From Heligmosomoides polygyrus polygyrus (taxonomy: Eukaryota; Nematoda; Chromadorea; Rhabditida; Heligmosomidae), in NCBI GenBank assembly GCA_947396885.1, contig OX377203.1, positions 25,919,253 through 25,983,252 on the forward strand: DNA of 64,000 nt, read 5' to 3'. The translations under genes and the position numbers were made by a program. Shown here piece by piece: positions 20,961 through 32,345 of the stretch. Each line of letters opens with the position of its first letter. Position 1 is the first letter of the stretch. The notes under the pieces were generated by a model, which was not told where the DNA came from, did not search any database, and saw nothing but the letters and a program-made list of their open reading frames with translations.

Positions 20961-21553
20961 GAGCGCGTGAAGTGCGGTCGTAGGAGGCGCCGGCATAGCA
21001 TACACCCAATTCCAGGTTCCTGGTTCGGATTACCCACCCAGACCAACCATGCGCTCCATCTCTCCGGAGTCGACGATTTGGTATCCGAGTGGTCTGGGAA
21101 GGATACAACATTGACTTGTCCGTCGCCTGACCACAGCAAGTTATTGTATGACCAAATAACGGATGAACGATAAAGGGCGGTGTTACTCAATCCGTTTTGG
21201 GCGCCACGCATTGCAGTTCTACGGGATGTCGTGGAAGCAGTTTGAACTTACACAATGACTACACAATGACTTGCAGTTGATGGTGGCCAGCCGATATACA
21301 AGGGACTGTATTTTATCTTTTCCAGACGAGTCTCGTAACAATTCGCCGTCCAGGGATGAAGGACTTGGTTGGCCTAGGCGAGAAATCCGAGCCTGGAAGC
21401 TGGAATCGGGGCGCGCCACAGCCGGTTCTTCCTGTGACTGCACCACCACGTGCCTGTAAGGCTAAACGTGCATTCAAATTGCCTCCACGATATCCCGTAG
21501 AATGCGTGTCGCATACTAAAACGGATTGAGTAACGCACTCCCTTATCCTTTTT
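20961..21553 (+). mobile_element. SINE family A, split by a second SINE
   Basis: The head and body run 20961-21152 (GGTTCCTGGTTCGGATTACC, GACCAACCATGCGC, CACAGCAAGTTATTGTATGA). The 3' part resumes at about 21465 with GTGCATTCAAATTGCCTCCA and ends at ACGCACTCCCTTATCC. Between them is another copy in reverse orientation, so this copy is the older host. Confidence 0.8.
21165..21455 (-). mobile_element. SINE family A, nested copy
   Basis: Reads on the plus strand as the complete reversed element: GGGCGGTGTTACTCAATCCG, CTACGGGATGTCGTGG, GGTGGCCAGCCGATA, CTTGGTTGGCCTAGGCGAGA, and the head complement ending CACCACGTGCC near 21,455. It is inserted inside the plus-strand copy. Confidence 0.8.
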
Positions 21554-21765
21554 TATTATGCTTAAACCGTAAAGAGTAGGATTCCCCATCTATAGCTTTA
21601 CTGTGCTTTCCAAGATTTTACACGGATAGGAGTGTTCTATCCGTATAATATCTTGGAAAGATGAACTCATTTCGAAAGAATGGTTTTTATTTTTTAAAAC
21701 AGAGATATAATACGCACCACGTACAGTTCCGCTATCGAAAAAGTTGTTAATCGCATAGGAAGATA

Positions 21766-22860
21766 GTGCAGAATTTCACAAGATCAAGTGAACCAGTTGA
21801 ACATTTTTTTACCAAGGAACACAGAAACAAAACAAAGCCGTTGCTTAGCCATGACAGCATTCGTAATAAAGTTTATATACCGTACCAAACAACTCAGAGA
21901 CTACAAAAAGATTTCATGCAGTGCGGACAGGGTAAAGTATTAAAGAGTCGAGTTCAAGCTGCAGCTGGAACCTCGATGGAGTTTCCCATTTCTGTGGGGG
22001 TACACCAGGGTTCTGTGCTTTCCCCACTCCTCTTTGTTGTCGTCCTGGATGCCATCACACGAGATCTTCAGGAGTCCGTCCCTTGGACGTCGCTTTATGC
22101 CGATGACGTGATGCTCGCTAGCGAGGATAAAGGTGAACTTGAGCGAGAGGTGCAAGCTTGGTGTGATCGCTTGGAGCGGTCTGGACTCAAACTGAACGTG
22201 AAGAAGACCGAATACCTAACGACGGACGTTACTAAGTCCAGCTCCATCAAGGTTAGCGGTATCGAGCTTCCACGCACTGCGGTCTTTAAGTACCTGGGAT
22301 CAGCAGTCGCGTCTGACAGCAAACTGATGGTTGAAGTGAATTCACGTGTGAGTGCAGCTTGGTCCAAGTGGCGCTCGCTGACTGGTGTGCTCTGCGATAG
22401 GGAGATATCAGACCACCTGAAGAAGATCTACAGAGCAGTCGTCCGGCCAGTAGCGATGTACGGCACTGAGGGTTGGCCTGCGACTAGGGAAGTTGAGGGA
22501 AGCGTCATAGAGACGAAGATGCTGCGCTGGACGGCTGGAGTCACGCGCATGGACCGCATCCGAAACGATGCTATTCGGCTGAAGTTCGGTGTCGCGCCGA
22601 TAGCCGACAAGATGCGCGAAGCTCGCTTGCGATGGTACGGCCACGTTCTGCGTGGAGAAGAAGACAGCGTCCGCAAGATAGGCCTTAACTTCGAGGTAAT
22701 AGGAAAGCGGCCTAGAGGGCGCCCGAAGCAGCGATGGGCTGATACGTTACATATGGACTTGAAAGTGGCTGGCGTCCACCCTGATCAAGCGCATGACCGG
22801 GAAAGGTGGCGTCGTGACACCAGAATGGTGGACCTTGCCACGAAGCGGGACAAACGCTGA
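21766..22860 (+). CDS. RTE-like reverse transcriptase, 5'-truncated
   Basis: A 364-residue frame; only residues from about 58 are retroelement. Reverse transcriptase blocks are visible: HQGSVLSPLLFVVVLDAI, then the catalytic LYADDVMLAS, then GLKLNVKKTEY and FKYLGS. A C-terminal RTE-type region follows (AAWSKWRSLTGVLCDR, LRWYGHVLRG, PRGRPKQRWAD, ending TKRDKR). The endonuclease and finger regions are lost by 5' truncation. The first about 57 codons (MQNFTRSSEPVEHFF..) come from flanking DNA that happens to be open in the same frame. Intact from the palm to the stop, so the insertion is relatively young, but it cannot encode a full LINE protein. Confidence 0.88.
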   Translation: MQNFTRSSEPVEHFFTKEHRNKTKPLLSHDSIRNKVYIPYQTTQRLQKDFMQCGQGKVLKSRVQAAAGTSMEFPISVGVHQGSVLSPLLFVVVLDAITRDLQESVPWTSLYADDVMLASEDKGELEREVQAWCDRLERSGLKLNVKKTEYLTTDVTKSSSIKVSGIELPRTAVFKYLGSAVASDSKLMVEVNSRVSAAWSKWRSLTGVLCDREISDHLKKIYRAVVRPVAMYGTEGWPATREVEGSVIETKMLRWTAGVTRMDRIRNDAIRLKFGVAPIADKMREARLRWYGHVLRGEEDSVRKIGLNFEVIGKRPRGRPKQRWADTLHMDLKVAGVHPDQAHDRERWRRDTRMVDLATKRDKR

Positions 22861-22892
22861 AGGAGAAGAAGAAGAAGAAGGACAGGGTAAAG
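21925..22892 (+). mobile_element. 5'-truncated RTE-like LINE with 13-bp TSD
   Basis: GGACAGGGTAAAG occurs exactly at 21925-21937 and 22880-22892, bracketing an element of 942 bp that ends in a (GAA)n tail right after the stop codon. These are the marks of target-primed reverse transcription with 5' truncation. The 3' end (GACAAACGCTGAAGGAG) resembles that of the other LINEs here (GACTAAACGCTCAGGAG). Confidence 0.92.
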
Positions 22893-24660
22893 CATCGGGT
22901 TCGTTTTTTTTTCCAAAGATTTACGGCCCTCACCCTCCCCTTCCGGACCACATATGATACGATCCCTATACGATACGAAGTTATTATCTCCAAAACAGCG
23001 TTTTCCTCTTCGTGTTTTTATTTTCAGTCTTTTAGATGACATTTGTATCTACTGATAAACTGCTCCTCGCGGCTTCGATGTTGTCGAGATTCGCGTGCAG
23101 TTTTGTTTGTTGAAGAGAATAGGTTATGTGCATGAAGTCGAGTCCTTCATAAATAAAGCGTTGAAAGTTTTGATTGCCTTACAGGTAAAAATAAGGATTT
23201 TCTGGGAGCAGTCCTCCAATAAATCTGGATCGGTTAACTTTATTCTGTCGATTCTTGTAAATGTTACTGCATAACACCATTCTTCTATCTGAAAGTGCGA
23301 CAATTGGACCTGGAAAAGCCCTTTAAGCCCTTATTACAGAAATATTTTTTCTACCTGAAGGAAACAACAGGAGGCAGGTGAAACAATAAAATAACTCCAT
23401 AAATTTTCGATCCTTGATATAGTCAAAAAACGAGGCATTTCTGCAGCGATTTTTGACACAATTGGGAAAGGGTAGTATTCAGAACCGCCATATTTCATCA
23501 AAATAGTTTTTCTATCTGAAGAAGGCGAATTGTAGAGGCGAAACTTAGCCACATGGAATTGCAGATCCTCTAGAATACTAGAACAGTAAAAACAGTAAAA
23601 AATAGGTTTTTTCAATAATGATGTTCTGTGTGAAAATCGAAGGAAAGATCGAACTTCCGCTGATAATATCGAAGATCGCTGCAAAAGGGCTTTATTTTTT
23701 GCAGAATAATAATGGGAGGTGAAAATTTTATGTGGTACATTTTTTAAAATCTATTTTCTTCCTTATTTCCTTCTTCAGATAGAAAAAATTATTTTCGTGA
23801 GAAATCAAGCCCGCGGTTAGGTCTCCGTGATTGGTTTGAAGAACGCCTCAAAAAAAAACTTTGAATACTGTGCAAAAATCGGCACTAAGGGGAGAAGTAC
23901 CGGGAGGGAAGGAAAGCCAGGGTGGGTGCAATTTTAATGAGGGCAAGATATGTGCTTCGCATTCCGAATGAGAGTACGAAACCAATGCGGATATGTTCCC
24001 GGAATTCCTCCTTCGATCCAAAGAACATACATCTAAAAAGCACTTGAATTACCATTGGCAATTGATCTGAAAATTTTTAAAATTTTATAGGACAGTTTCT
24101 GATCCAGAAACTATCCTAATATGGTTTTTTCCAAGAGTGGCTTCGAAACTGTGGAGATTCACGCGCAGCTTGGGTGGCTGAATGATACCTGTAATGAACA
24201 CGGAAGTGAATCCTATGAAGTTTTGGCCGCTGATTGTTCTGCAGTTAAAAACTGAAGATTTTCAGGGACAGCCTTACAGGTTCGACTTTTCGCCGATTTG
24301 AAAAAAAGATACCAAGACACGACACATTTTTCTACCTCAGCTTACAATATCTGGGTCAGAAACTGTCCTATGAAATTTTCAAGTGGTAGCAATGAATAGA
24401 ACTAAGGGAAGGAGTTCTTAATATCTTAACATTCGATAACGTAACCGTGTTTTTGCAACCGGCGCAAGGTTATCCTTAACTTTAAATTACTATTTTCACA
24501 CCGTCACATAAGAATAAGGACCCCGAAGCAGGTTCAATTGTGTTCGATTTTTTTTCCAAGAATTTACGACCGTCTCTCCCACTCATCGTTCCGAAGTTGA
24601 CTTGGCAAAACTCCTTTTAAGCTGCCATAACGATGTTTTGTTTCGATCAAAAGGTCTAGT
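22893..24660. repeat. Diverged repeat-rich block, left half
   Basis: No gene was recognised. Segments with TCTACCTGAAGGA and its inverse TCCTTC.TCAGATAGAAAAA recur, and 23,330-23,900 resembles 26,780-27,190 in the same orientation. The block looks like an old, internally palindromic repeat family surrounding the tRNA-like pair and hAT-2 element to the right. Confidence 0.5.
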
Positions 24661-24789
24661 GCCAGGCGGGCCTAGAACCCTCACCCCCCTCTGACCGGGC
24701 GGGAAAGCTCTACGCCTTTACACCGTCTGTAGGTCGTTCCCACGAGGCATGGATGTTGCGTTCGATCAAACGGCGCCGGTGGTGTAAAG

Positions 24790-26250
24790 GTGTAGAGCAG
24801 GGATGCACATTTAACGGTTAACGATTTAACGAATTAACGGCAGCTTTCCTTAAAATCTGGCTTAAGGACTTAACGGAAATTTTTAAAAATTCAACGGAAT
24901 TTTTAACGGGTCTTTTTCTCAATAAGTTTATCAGCTTTCCCTCAGTCTTTACTAATGTTGCAGGTCTCATCCTCCGGATTAGAGCTGTTCCTGAAAAAAC
25001 TATTGAAATCAGCAAGAATATTTTAATACTTTCATGAATTTGTTTTAAATTTTTGGAAATAATGCATTTTGGGGGCTCGTGTAGCGCAGCCGGAGGAGGT
25101 GCCACCTGTTGCGTGCGCCCAATACCAGATTTCAAGTCTTTTTTTGGATTTCCCGCCCAGGCCAACCAAGCCTTCAAATCCTGTGGGGTCGGTGAATTGG
25201 TATCAGACGTGTCTAGGAAGGATAAAGCGCTGACTTGTTCATCGGCTGACAACCGCAAGTCATTGTATGGCCAAATACGCATTCAAATTGCCTCCACGTC
25301 ATCCCGTAGAAGTAGAATGCTTGCTGCATCCCAAAGGGGATTGAGTAATGCCATCCTTCATTCATCCCCATCATTCAATATATTTTGGAGCTAGAAATTT
25401 CTTCGCCGAGCTCCCAAGCGCGTCAACGAATCCACAAAGATACTGGTCTGACCTCCTCGTAAGATATGCCTATCCGCACCTGGTGCTGCTTATCCCAAGA
25501 TACTTTTGCCCGCCACTTGGGACAGTCAAGACGAAGGAATGATTTCGACTGCTGGACGTATTTTAAACGACTTTAGAAAAACGCCAATAACAACAATTAG
25601 GAAAGTTATTTTTCCTGAACGTTAACACGTTGACGACGTGTTACATCTCTTCGGTAGTGTGGGACCGTGTGACACGATGTCGTGTTACGGCCCCGACGTC
25701 GCAAAAATGAGATTAGTCTCACCAGGCACTCGAAAATCGTGCGTTCGACAACGTGTTAACATTCCACTGATAGGCTTTTAATTGTATTCTTGTTAGTTCT
25801 TTCAGTACTTAATGGGATGGTGACCGTATTGAGATTGTGTATGGTCGTAGAACAATCGGAAAAAGAACTGGAAAGGGGGAAACTCCGGGTACCTGCCTGA
25901 TCGCACATTTTAAGATGCCTTGTCGGTGATCATCTTGAATGATAATTCCATACCTGTTCTTATTTTACATCTTGTAGATAACTTGTTGCTGAAGGCTTGT
26001 TAATTCTTCTGGGCCTGTTGATGTTTGAATTGTTTATTTTACATTGCAGTGCTACATTCCTTGAACTTTGGCTGTTGACCTTCTGAAGTTGAAACGTATA
26101 AGTTTTCTTTGATTTTTTCACTTGAAACAATGGTTTGCAGCTAATTTTTTGAAGAATTTAGCGATTTACCTGAATTCAACGAAAATTTTCCGTTAAAAAA
26201 TTCGTTAAAAAATTTAATGCACAGAATTTTTGTGCACCCCTGGTGTAGAG
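24790..26250. mobile_element. Non-autonomous hAT element (hAT-2) with 8-bp TSD
   Basis: The element is 24,798-26,242 (1445 bp). Ends are CAGGGATGCACATTT and, inverted, CAGGGGTGCACAAAA, with GTGTAGAG at 24,790-24,797 and 26,243-26,250. Subterminal TTTAACG-type repeats stand at both ends, analogous to the CGTAAAT arrays of hAT-1. No transposase frame. A complete SINE copy lies inside. The insertion point is within a tRNA-like repeat. Confidence 0.9.
25072..25375 (+). mobile_element. SINE family A copy inside hAT-2
   Basis: A perfect pol III A box TAGCGCAGCCGG at 25,082-25,093, then CCGCCCAGGCCAACCAAGCC, GGGGTCGGTGAATTGGTA, CATCGGCTGACAACCGCAAG, ATTCAAATTGCCTCCACG and GGGATTGAGTAATGCCATCC. The B-box region is degraded (TTCAAGTC). 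Its position inside hAT-2 shows that it inserted after that element. Confidence 0.85.
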
Positions 26251-26350
26251 CATTCCCGCCCGGTGCGGGGGAGGTGCGGGTTCGAGTCCCGCCTGGAGCT
26301 AGAAGTTTTGATCGCAACAAAACATCGTTATGACAGCTTACAATTTTGAT

Positions 26351-27700
26351 ACCAGACACTTGAGGCTTAAAGAAACTGATTTGAATCTCAATAAGCTGTT
26401 TTTTTCAAGTGTGGCTTGCTTGCTGAGTGAAGGAAACATGCTTTGAGCATGGAGTTGAATCCCACAAGGTTTTGAATGCTAAGAATGAATACAGTTAAGA
26501 AATAAGGATTTTCCATGAACAATTTTTTAACCAATGAGAACGAGCTCATTCTTTGCTAATTTTAGCAGAATGTCATGGCGCGACACACTTTCCTACAGGA
26601 AGAAACGGCATCTTTGAAACCGCATTTTATAAAATTCTGGTGCTAATTGATAATGGTGAATTACGTATTTTTTAATTTACAATTTTTTTTATGATTTGAA
26701 ACGATCTGTTAAAGCGCTGTTTGAATCGATTAGTAGAAAAACTTAATTTTTTTGCAGCAGTCCTCAATATGATCAGGGGAGAGGAGAGTATTCAAAATAG
26801 TCGCTTTCACGGAATTTTTTTTTCACCTGAAGGAAGTGACACATAGAAATGGAATTTTGCAGAATAAATGTAAAGCATTGCCAAATATTTTATAAAACTA
26901 AATTTTTTCTTTAACGATCTTCTATATGATAACAGGGTTCAATTTTGCCTCATTTTCCGAAATGAAAAAATCGATCCAAAAAATGGAAACCACCACGATC
27001 ATACCAAATATCAGTGCGGAATAACTTTTCTTAGTGTGTGACAATCACTGCTTGAAATTTTATGATGTACAATTCCACCTTCTAGCGTTGTCTCCTTCAG
27101 GTAGAAAAATATTATTTACGTGACAAGTCACGCCTTTGGTCACGTCATCGTAGTCGATTCAAAAAGCGTTTCAAAATTCTTAAAGAAACTCAGCAATTAC
27201 CGTTAACGGCCAAATTTTGCAATTTCATAGATGTTGCTTTTTCAGGTAGAAAAATGTGTCGCGCCATTGAATTCGGCGAAAATCGGCAAACAGTTGAACC
27301 ACCCACATTCATTCGAAGACTATCCCGAGAAAATCTTTATTTTCAAGTGTAGGAAATCAGCACTGCAAGACATTGTGGGGCTCAACTCCATGCTCAAAAT
27401 ATGCATCCCTCAGAAAGCGAAACAAAGGACGAAAACGAGGATGTGCGCGAGTTTCCACATTGTCGAGGCCGGGTCTGGAAAGAAAATATTATTAGGGGAT
27501 AGGAAAAACACCGAAAAAGCTTTAAAGTTACGGGACAGTTTTCTCCTAATGGTAAAACCAACAGACAATACGACCCTCCTCTCTAAAGCAATGTCAAAGT
27601 TCGATCCACTGCTCGATTCTCAAAGCTCAGGCGGCAACCTGCCTCGAAGGATGAAAGCTTGTTTGACCTCAAGAGGTCCCATGCCCTGAATTGATTCAGG
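26351..27700. repeat. Diverged repeat-rich block, right half
   Basis: 26,780-27,190 resembles 23,330-23,900 (GAAGGAARTGACA.., TCCTTCAGGTAGAAAAATAT). TAGAAAAATGTGTCGCGCC at about 27,246 resembles the inverse of 24,324-24,347. An open frame at 27231-27689 shows no motif and lies in this repeat, so it is not called as a gene. Confidence 0.45.
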
Positions 27701-28035
27701 ACGCAGGTGTCGCCAGATGGCGCCTCGTCGGACTGTCCTGCGAATGTATTTATAAGATCATAGCCGATCACAGTGGTACCGGCGGTGAGAAAAATACTTG
27801 GACGGCTTCTGGTTTCTCTTGAAAACCAGTTTCTTCAGTCTCCAACTCATGACGCTCATTCGTCTGCTTTAAAAATGAAGTAGAGGAAGGAAATCTGTCA
27901 CATGCTGAAGGAGATAGAGAAACGCTTGCTCTATTCTCTACTGTTGATTGACGTCCGAGGTGAAGCTAGCAAAGCGACAGGCAAAAATATGTTGCACGCC
28001 TGTGATAAGTGGGGATATAGGGGCACTGCAGGTGC

Positions 28036-28173
28036 CGCATTCATCAACAATTAATCCCGTGGGTACAACAGATAGAGATAAGATAACGGATAAAGATGAA
28101 AGCTTCATCGTTGGTATCTCTGTCCCTTATACCCGCGGCGGGTTAGTCGTTGATGAATCCGGCCCCAGAATGC
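28036..28173. mobile_element. Foldback element FB-1, second copy
   Basis: CCGCATTCATCAACAATTAA at the left and its imperfect inverse ..GTTGATGAATCCGGCCCCAG at the right match the arms of the element at 9,037-9,218. Confidence 0.6.
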
Positions 28174-28179
28174 AGACTG

Positions 28180-29639
28180 CACACAAATTACTTCTCGATA
28201 TGCACGGTAGCACTCAACAAGTTGGCTTTCAAGTACATATGTAGAGGTACTGAGCGTATTGTAAAATGTAAGGGCTACACATGGTCCCAAACAAAGACGA
28301 AGATTTTTAGGATCAAAACGAAGACGTAAGAGATACCATGAAGAGTTGGGGCTTCCCAGTCCTCCCAGACATGTAAATCCACTCCACCTATTAACCTCGC
28401 CTCCAGGTGGGACATAGCTTCCGACCTAACGCCGCGTTTTCCGCGAACCAACGACCTACCTTTCCATTCATGCGAACCAACTCTGGTCAAAACGCAGCGC
28501 GACTTGAAGAGCCACCTTCGTTCAAAGCGTCAAAATAAGCTTCGCTATGTCTCCTAGCAGACGTTAGGCTTCGCACGAAAACTCTTGCTTGATAACTATA
28601 AAGCATCCTCTACACCGTATACGACCTAGACAACAAGAGAGAGGTGCATCTACCACGGTGCAGAAGCTCTGGTAGACAGATGCAGTGGTTAGAGGCTGAA
28701 CATGAAGAATATCAAGCCTATTAGCTCTTGATTAGCAGCTGAACATCAGCCGCTAATCGAGCCAACTGAATTCTCAAAGACTCGACGAGAGGATGAAGGA
28801 GCTTCGATGACTCGAGTGTGGGCCATCCAGGAAGAATGCCAAGGATAAACTGAATGGAGTAGAAAGAGTCCTCCGAAATACTCTGACATCGGCGCCCTCA
28901 AAGAAAAACCCTACAGGTTCGTCGCCGCTCCTGTCTACCTCTGCAATGCGAGTGCTGGCCGCGGTGGCTGCGGTACTGGAGATCCAGCTGCACTCATCTG
29001 GAACGACAGTGCTCAGGCGGACATACAAATGGTTACCATGGGACGATGGGGTAGGGTTCGATGTTAGTACCTGGGCAGTGATGGTAATAGCTCGTGCCCA
29101 GCCGAGGCTTAGGGAGCAAGACTAGATGGTTGCGTAATGAAGTTACATATAGAATTCAAAGAGCGTGAGAAGCTACAACGAGGGGTCCAAGAACGATGGA
29201 ACGTGTGTTCAACAAGGGTCTTGCTGAGGCCATTACCATAACGGAGGGCCCTCCTTAGAAAGAGGTGGCGATGGGTGACAAGAGCGCCGATTGGGCAGCA
29301 CAGTTCTGTTGAAAGAAGGAGAAAATCCAACGGAATCTACCGTGGAAGTATGAAGGTCGCACCGCTAAAACAGCGTCCGCAGAGTGTTGAACTGAAGGCC
29401 TTTGCAAAAACGAGTCTTGCAACCTTTCTTGTTAGTTTGAGCTGTATTGGGTTGAGATTTTTTAAAAGGATACACTTATTGAATTGGGTTTCGCCCAGGC
29501 TTTCCGTTGATCGTAGATCGGCTAGTTTGGGCCAGATTTGTCAGCGATGGACAAATTGTTGACCTGTTAGTGTTTTCTTGCTATAGCCGTTCGCCAAGTT
29601 GCTATGAACGTTCCATTCGGCTCACGTTTTGAAAAAACA
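28180..29639. other. No gene recognised
   Basis: Scattered short open frames only. 28,280-29,330 has moderate G+C content and could be a decayed element, but no protein motif or shared repeat was identified. Confidence 0.3.
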
Positions 29640-29795
29640 TTGACCAGTTCATTGGCTGGCCGCCCCAGCTCAGCAGCTAACTGTATGGGCGGGTCGAATA
29701 CACACTCATGTTGCCTCCACGATGTCACAGAGGAGAATAATGCGTGGTGCATCCCACGAGAGAACTGACTAACACCGATTCTTTTCCTTTATCCT
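29640..29795 (+). mobile_element. SINE family A, 3' fragment
   Basis: TTGGCTGGCCGCC, CATGTTGCCTCCACGATGTC, GCGTGGTGCATCCCACGA, CTGACTAACACCG and CTTTATCC follow the order of the SINE 3' half; the head is absent. Confidence 0.6.
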
Positions 29796-30247
29796 TCATG
29801 AGTTTAGCGGCGTTGGAGTAGTTTGCGCTTGAAGGAAGGGTTGCGAAAAATCAGTTTACCAGAACATTGGAACGTGTGTACTTTCTTCTGCATAAACAAT
29901 GAGGACTACAATTCAGGAATTTGAAACAGAACATGGCATAACTTTGGCGCAAATTCTAGTGTTGTTATTTTCAGTAATGGTCTCTGATGGAAGAGTGAAA
30001 TGACCATTGATAAAATGATTATGATAAAATTGCAGCAAATGTTAGGACCATACATAATCAACCGAGTTTAAACTATGAAGTTTTGGACAAACGAAAGGCA
30101 AAATGCCTACTATCAAGCCACAAAGCTCCCACTTCTCTGCGACTTTGAACGATCTTCAAATTTCCGTAACACCGTTACTGGCCTATGTACTGGCTAGTAT
30201 TCCAAACGGTGGTTAAATTTCCGAGACACCCAGATATGATAAAAACC
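29796..30247. other. No feature recognised
   Basis: A+T-rich sequence without recognisable coding or repeat structure, immediately 3' of the RTE LINE on the other strand. Confidence 0.3.
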
Positions 30248-30285
30248 AAGACAGCAGCTATTCTTCTTCTCCTCCTCCTGAGCGT

Positions 30286-32330
30286 TTAGTCCCGCGCAGT
30301 CGCAGGGTCCGCTGCTTTCTTGATCCGTCGCCACCTCATTCTATCAAGGGCGTCATCTGGCGCAGCGCCGATTTCGGCGAGATCTCTCTTGATGACGTCC
30401 CTCCACCTTCTCCTTGGGGCTCCTCTCGGATGCTTTCCGGGTGCCTCGAAATTCAGGGCCAACTTCGTGGGATGGTCCTCTTGTCTTCTGAGGATATGTC
30501 CGTACCACCTAAGGCGCTGCTCCCTCATCTTCAGCTGTATCGAAGTTGTCTTCATCACTGTCCTAACATCCTCATTTCGCACTCTGTCCCGACGGGTCCA
30601 TCCACATGCCCATCTAAGCATCCTCATTTCCGCGGCGTGCAGTTGCTGCTCCTGTGCTCTACCCAGGGCCCAGCACTCACAGCCATAGAGGAGGGCAGGC
30701 CTCACTACTGTTCTATATATTTAGCTTGCCCTTGAGTGTACTGGAGCACCTACGGTTGCAGAGGATCCCTGTGGATTCCCTCCATTTGAGCCATGCTGCA
30801 TTAATCCGTCCCCTGACCGCCTAATACACGCTTCCTTCCTCCGATAGGTCGCTTCCGAGGTAGCGGAATTCTTCCACCTTTTCGGTCATCTCCCCATGGC
30901 AGTCTAGGATCGCTTCGGTGCACTTCTCGGAGCTGATGAACTTCGTCTTCCTCACGTTCAGTCGCAGGCCGTTGTCTGCGAGGGCTCCTTGCCACAACTG
31001 CACCTTCTTTTCCAGCTCCTTACGGCTGTCGGCTACTAGAGCGATATCGTCCACGTAGAGGACGGTCCTGAGGTGACCTTCCTCAAGGTGATTCACTATG
31101 CAATCAAGCGCCAGCACGAAGAGAAACGGACTCAGAGCTGACCCTTGATGCGCCCCCCACTGTGATATCCATCTTCTTTGTCATTCTGTGTGGAGTTCGA
31201 ACCGCCGCTTTCGAGCCCTCGTACATGTCCCTTATGAGCGAGATGAGAGTTCCGGAACACCCCTACCTCGAAGGGGTTTCCAGAGCACGGCCCCGTGTAG
31301 CCTGTCGTATGCTTTCTCCAAGTCCAGGAATACCAGGTAGCAGGGCTTTCGTTTCTCCCGATACTTCTCCACCACCTGGCTAGCGATAAAGATCGCGTCT
31401 GTGGTGGACCTCTCAGGCATGAAGCCCCACTGCTCCTGGGATATGGTGACCATCTCCCCCAGCCTCGAGTTGACCAGTCGTTCGTAGACCTTCCTCGTAT
31501 GTGAGATCAGTTTGATCCCGCGGTAATTGGTGCAGTCGGACGCGTCCCCCTTCTGTTTAATGATGGGGACTATGATGCTGTTCCTCCAGTCATCTGGCAT
31601 CTTACCCTCTATCGTGAGTCTGTTGAAGAACTGTGTCAGTCAATTGACTCCGCAGTTCTCAAACACCTTCCAGGCCTCTACTGGCACCCCATCTGGACAG
31701 CTGCCTTCCCGAGCTTCATCTTCACTTGGCACTGCGAACCTCTTCCTGCGTCCATGACGGGATAGGTCCTTCCGTTGGCTGTTCTTCTTGGACTTCCCGA
31801 CGCGGGAATTCCTCATTCAGCAGTTCCTTGAAGTACTCCTCCCATCTTTTTCTGACCTCGACCGGCTTCCGTAGTACCCTACCGTCAGCACTCTTCACAG
31901 TCTTCACTACTCGAATGTCGAGGGTAGCTCCATAACGTGCCTTGGCCAGACGGATGGCGAACTTCTCTCCCTATAGCTCGTCCAGCTTCTCGTATAGGGC
32001 ACCCATCTCCGCGCTCTTTGCATTTGCTACCGCTGCTTTTGCCAGCGTCTTCAGCTTCCTGTAAGCTGTAAGATGCTCGGGTGTCTTTGTCTTCTGCCAC
32101 TGCCTATAGGCCTCCTTCTTTTTCCTCTCCGCAGCCTGCATCTCTTCATTCCAGAACCATGCAGCCTTATCTCCTCTAGTTCCTCCCTTTGTTTCGCCGA
32201 GGGTTTTCTTGGCACATCGCAGGATCGTTTGGGTCACCCTCCTCCAGGTCTCGTTCACGGGGCCGGTTGGATCGGGAAGACCTGCTTCGAGCACTGCCCT
32301 TCTTAGCTCGTTGCGCTCTGTGCCCCGCAA
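30286..32330 (-). pseudogene. LINE linker and reverse transcriptase (broken)
   Basis: The linker (32,330-31,971; LGETKGGTRGDKAAWFWNEE) is followed by thumb/finger and palm motifs in shifted frames: PDDWRNSIIVPIIKQKGDAS, LISHTRKVYERLV, QWGFMPERSTTDAIF, FLDLEKAYDRL, then ALSPFLFVLALDCI, catalytic LYVDDIALVAD and GLRLNVRKTKF. The C-terminal part (30,705-30,286) is intact: ECWALGRAQEQQLHAAEMRM, LRWYGHILRR, PRGAPRRRWRD, stop after TARD. The active-site box reads YVDD where relatives have YADD. Confidence 0.88.
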
Positions 32331-32345
32331 CCTCCACCATCGGAT

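Larger units (their letters stand above)
24663..26345. repeat. Inverted pair of tRNA-like repeats
   Basis: A minus copy (about 24,663-24,728) and a plus copy (24,770-24,797 plus 26,251-26,300, split by hAT-2) share GTGTAAAGGYGTAGAGC (A-box region), ATTCCCGCCCGGT and a B box; the plus copy has a perfect GGTTCGAGTCC at 26,279-26,289. Flanks CATAACGATGTTTTGTT and AACAAAACATCGTTATG are also inverted, so the repeat extends beyond the tRNA-like part. Interrupted and mutated, so not a working tRNA gene. Confidence 0.7.

Noticed and set aside
27231..27689. 152-codon plus frame
   Set aside because: Lies in a dispersed repeat block; no motif and no conserved start.
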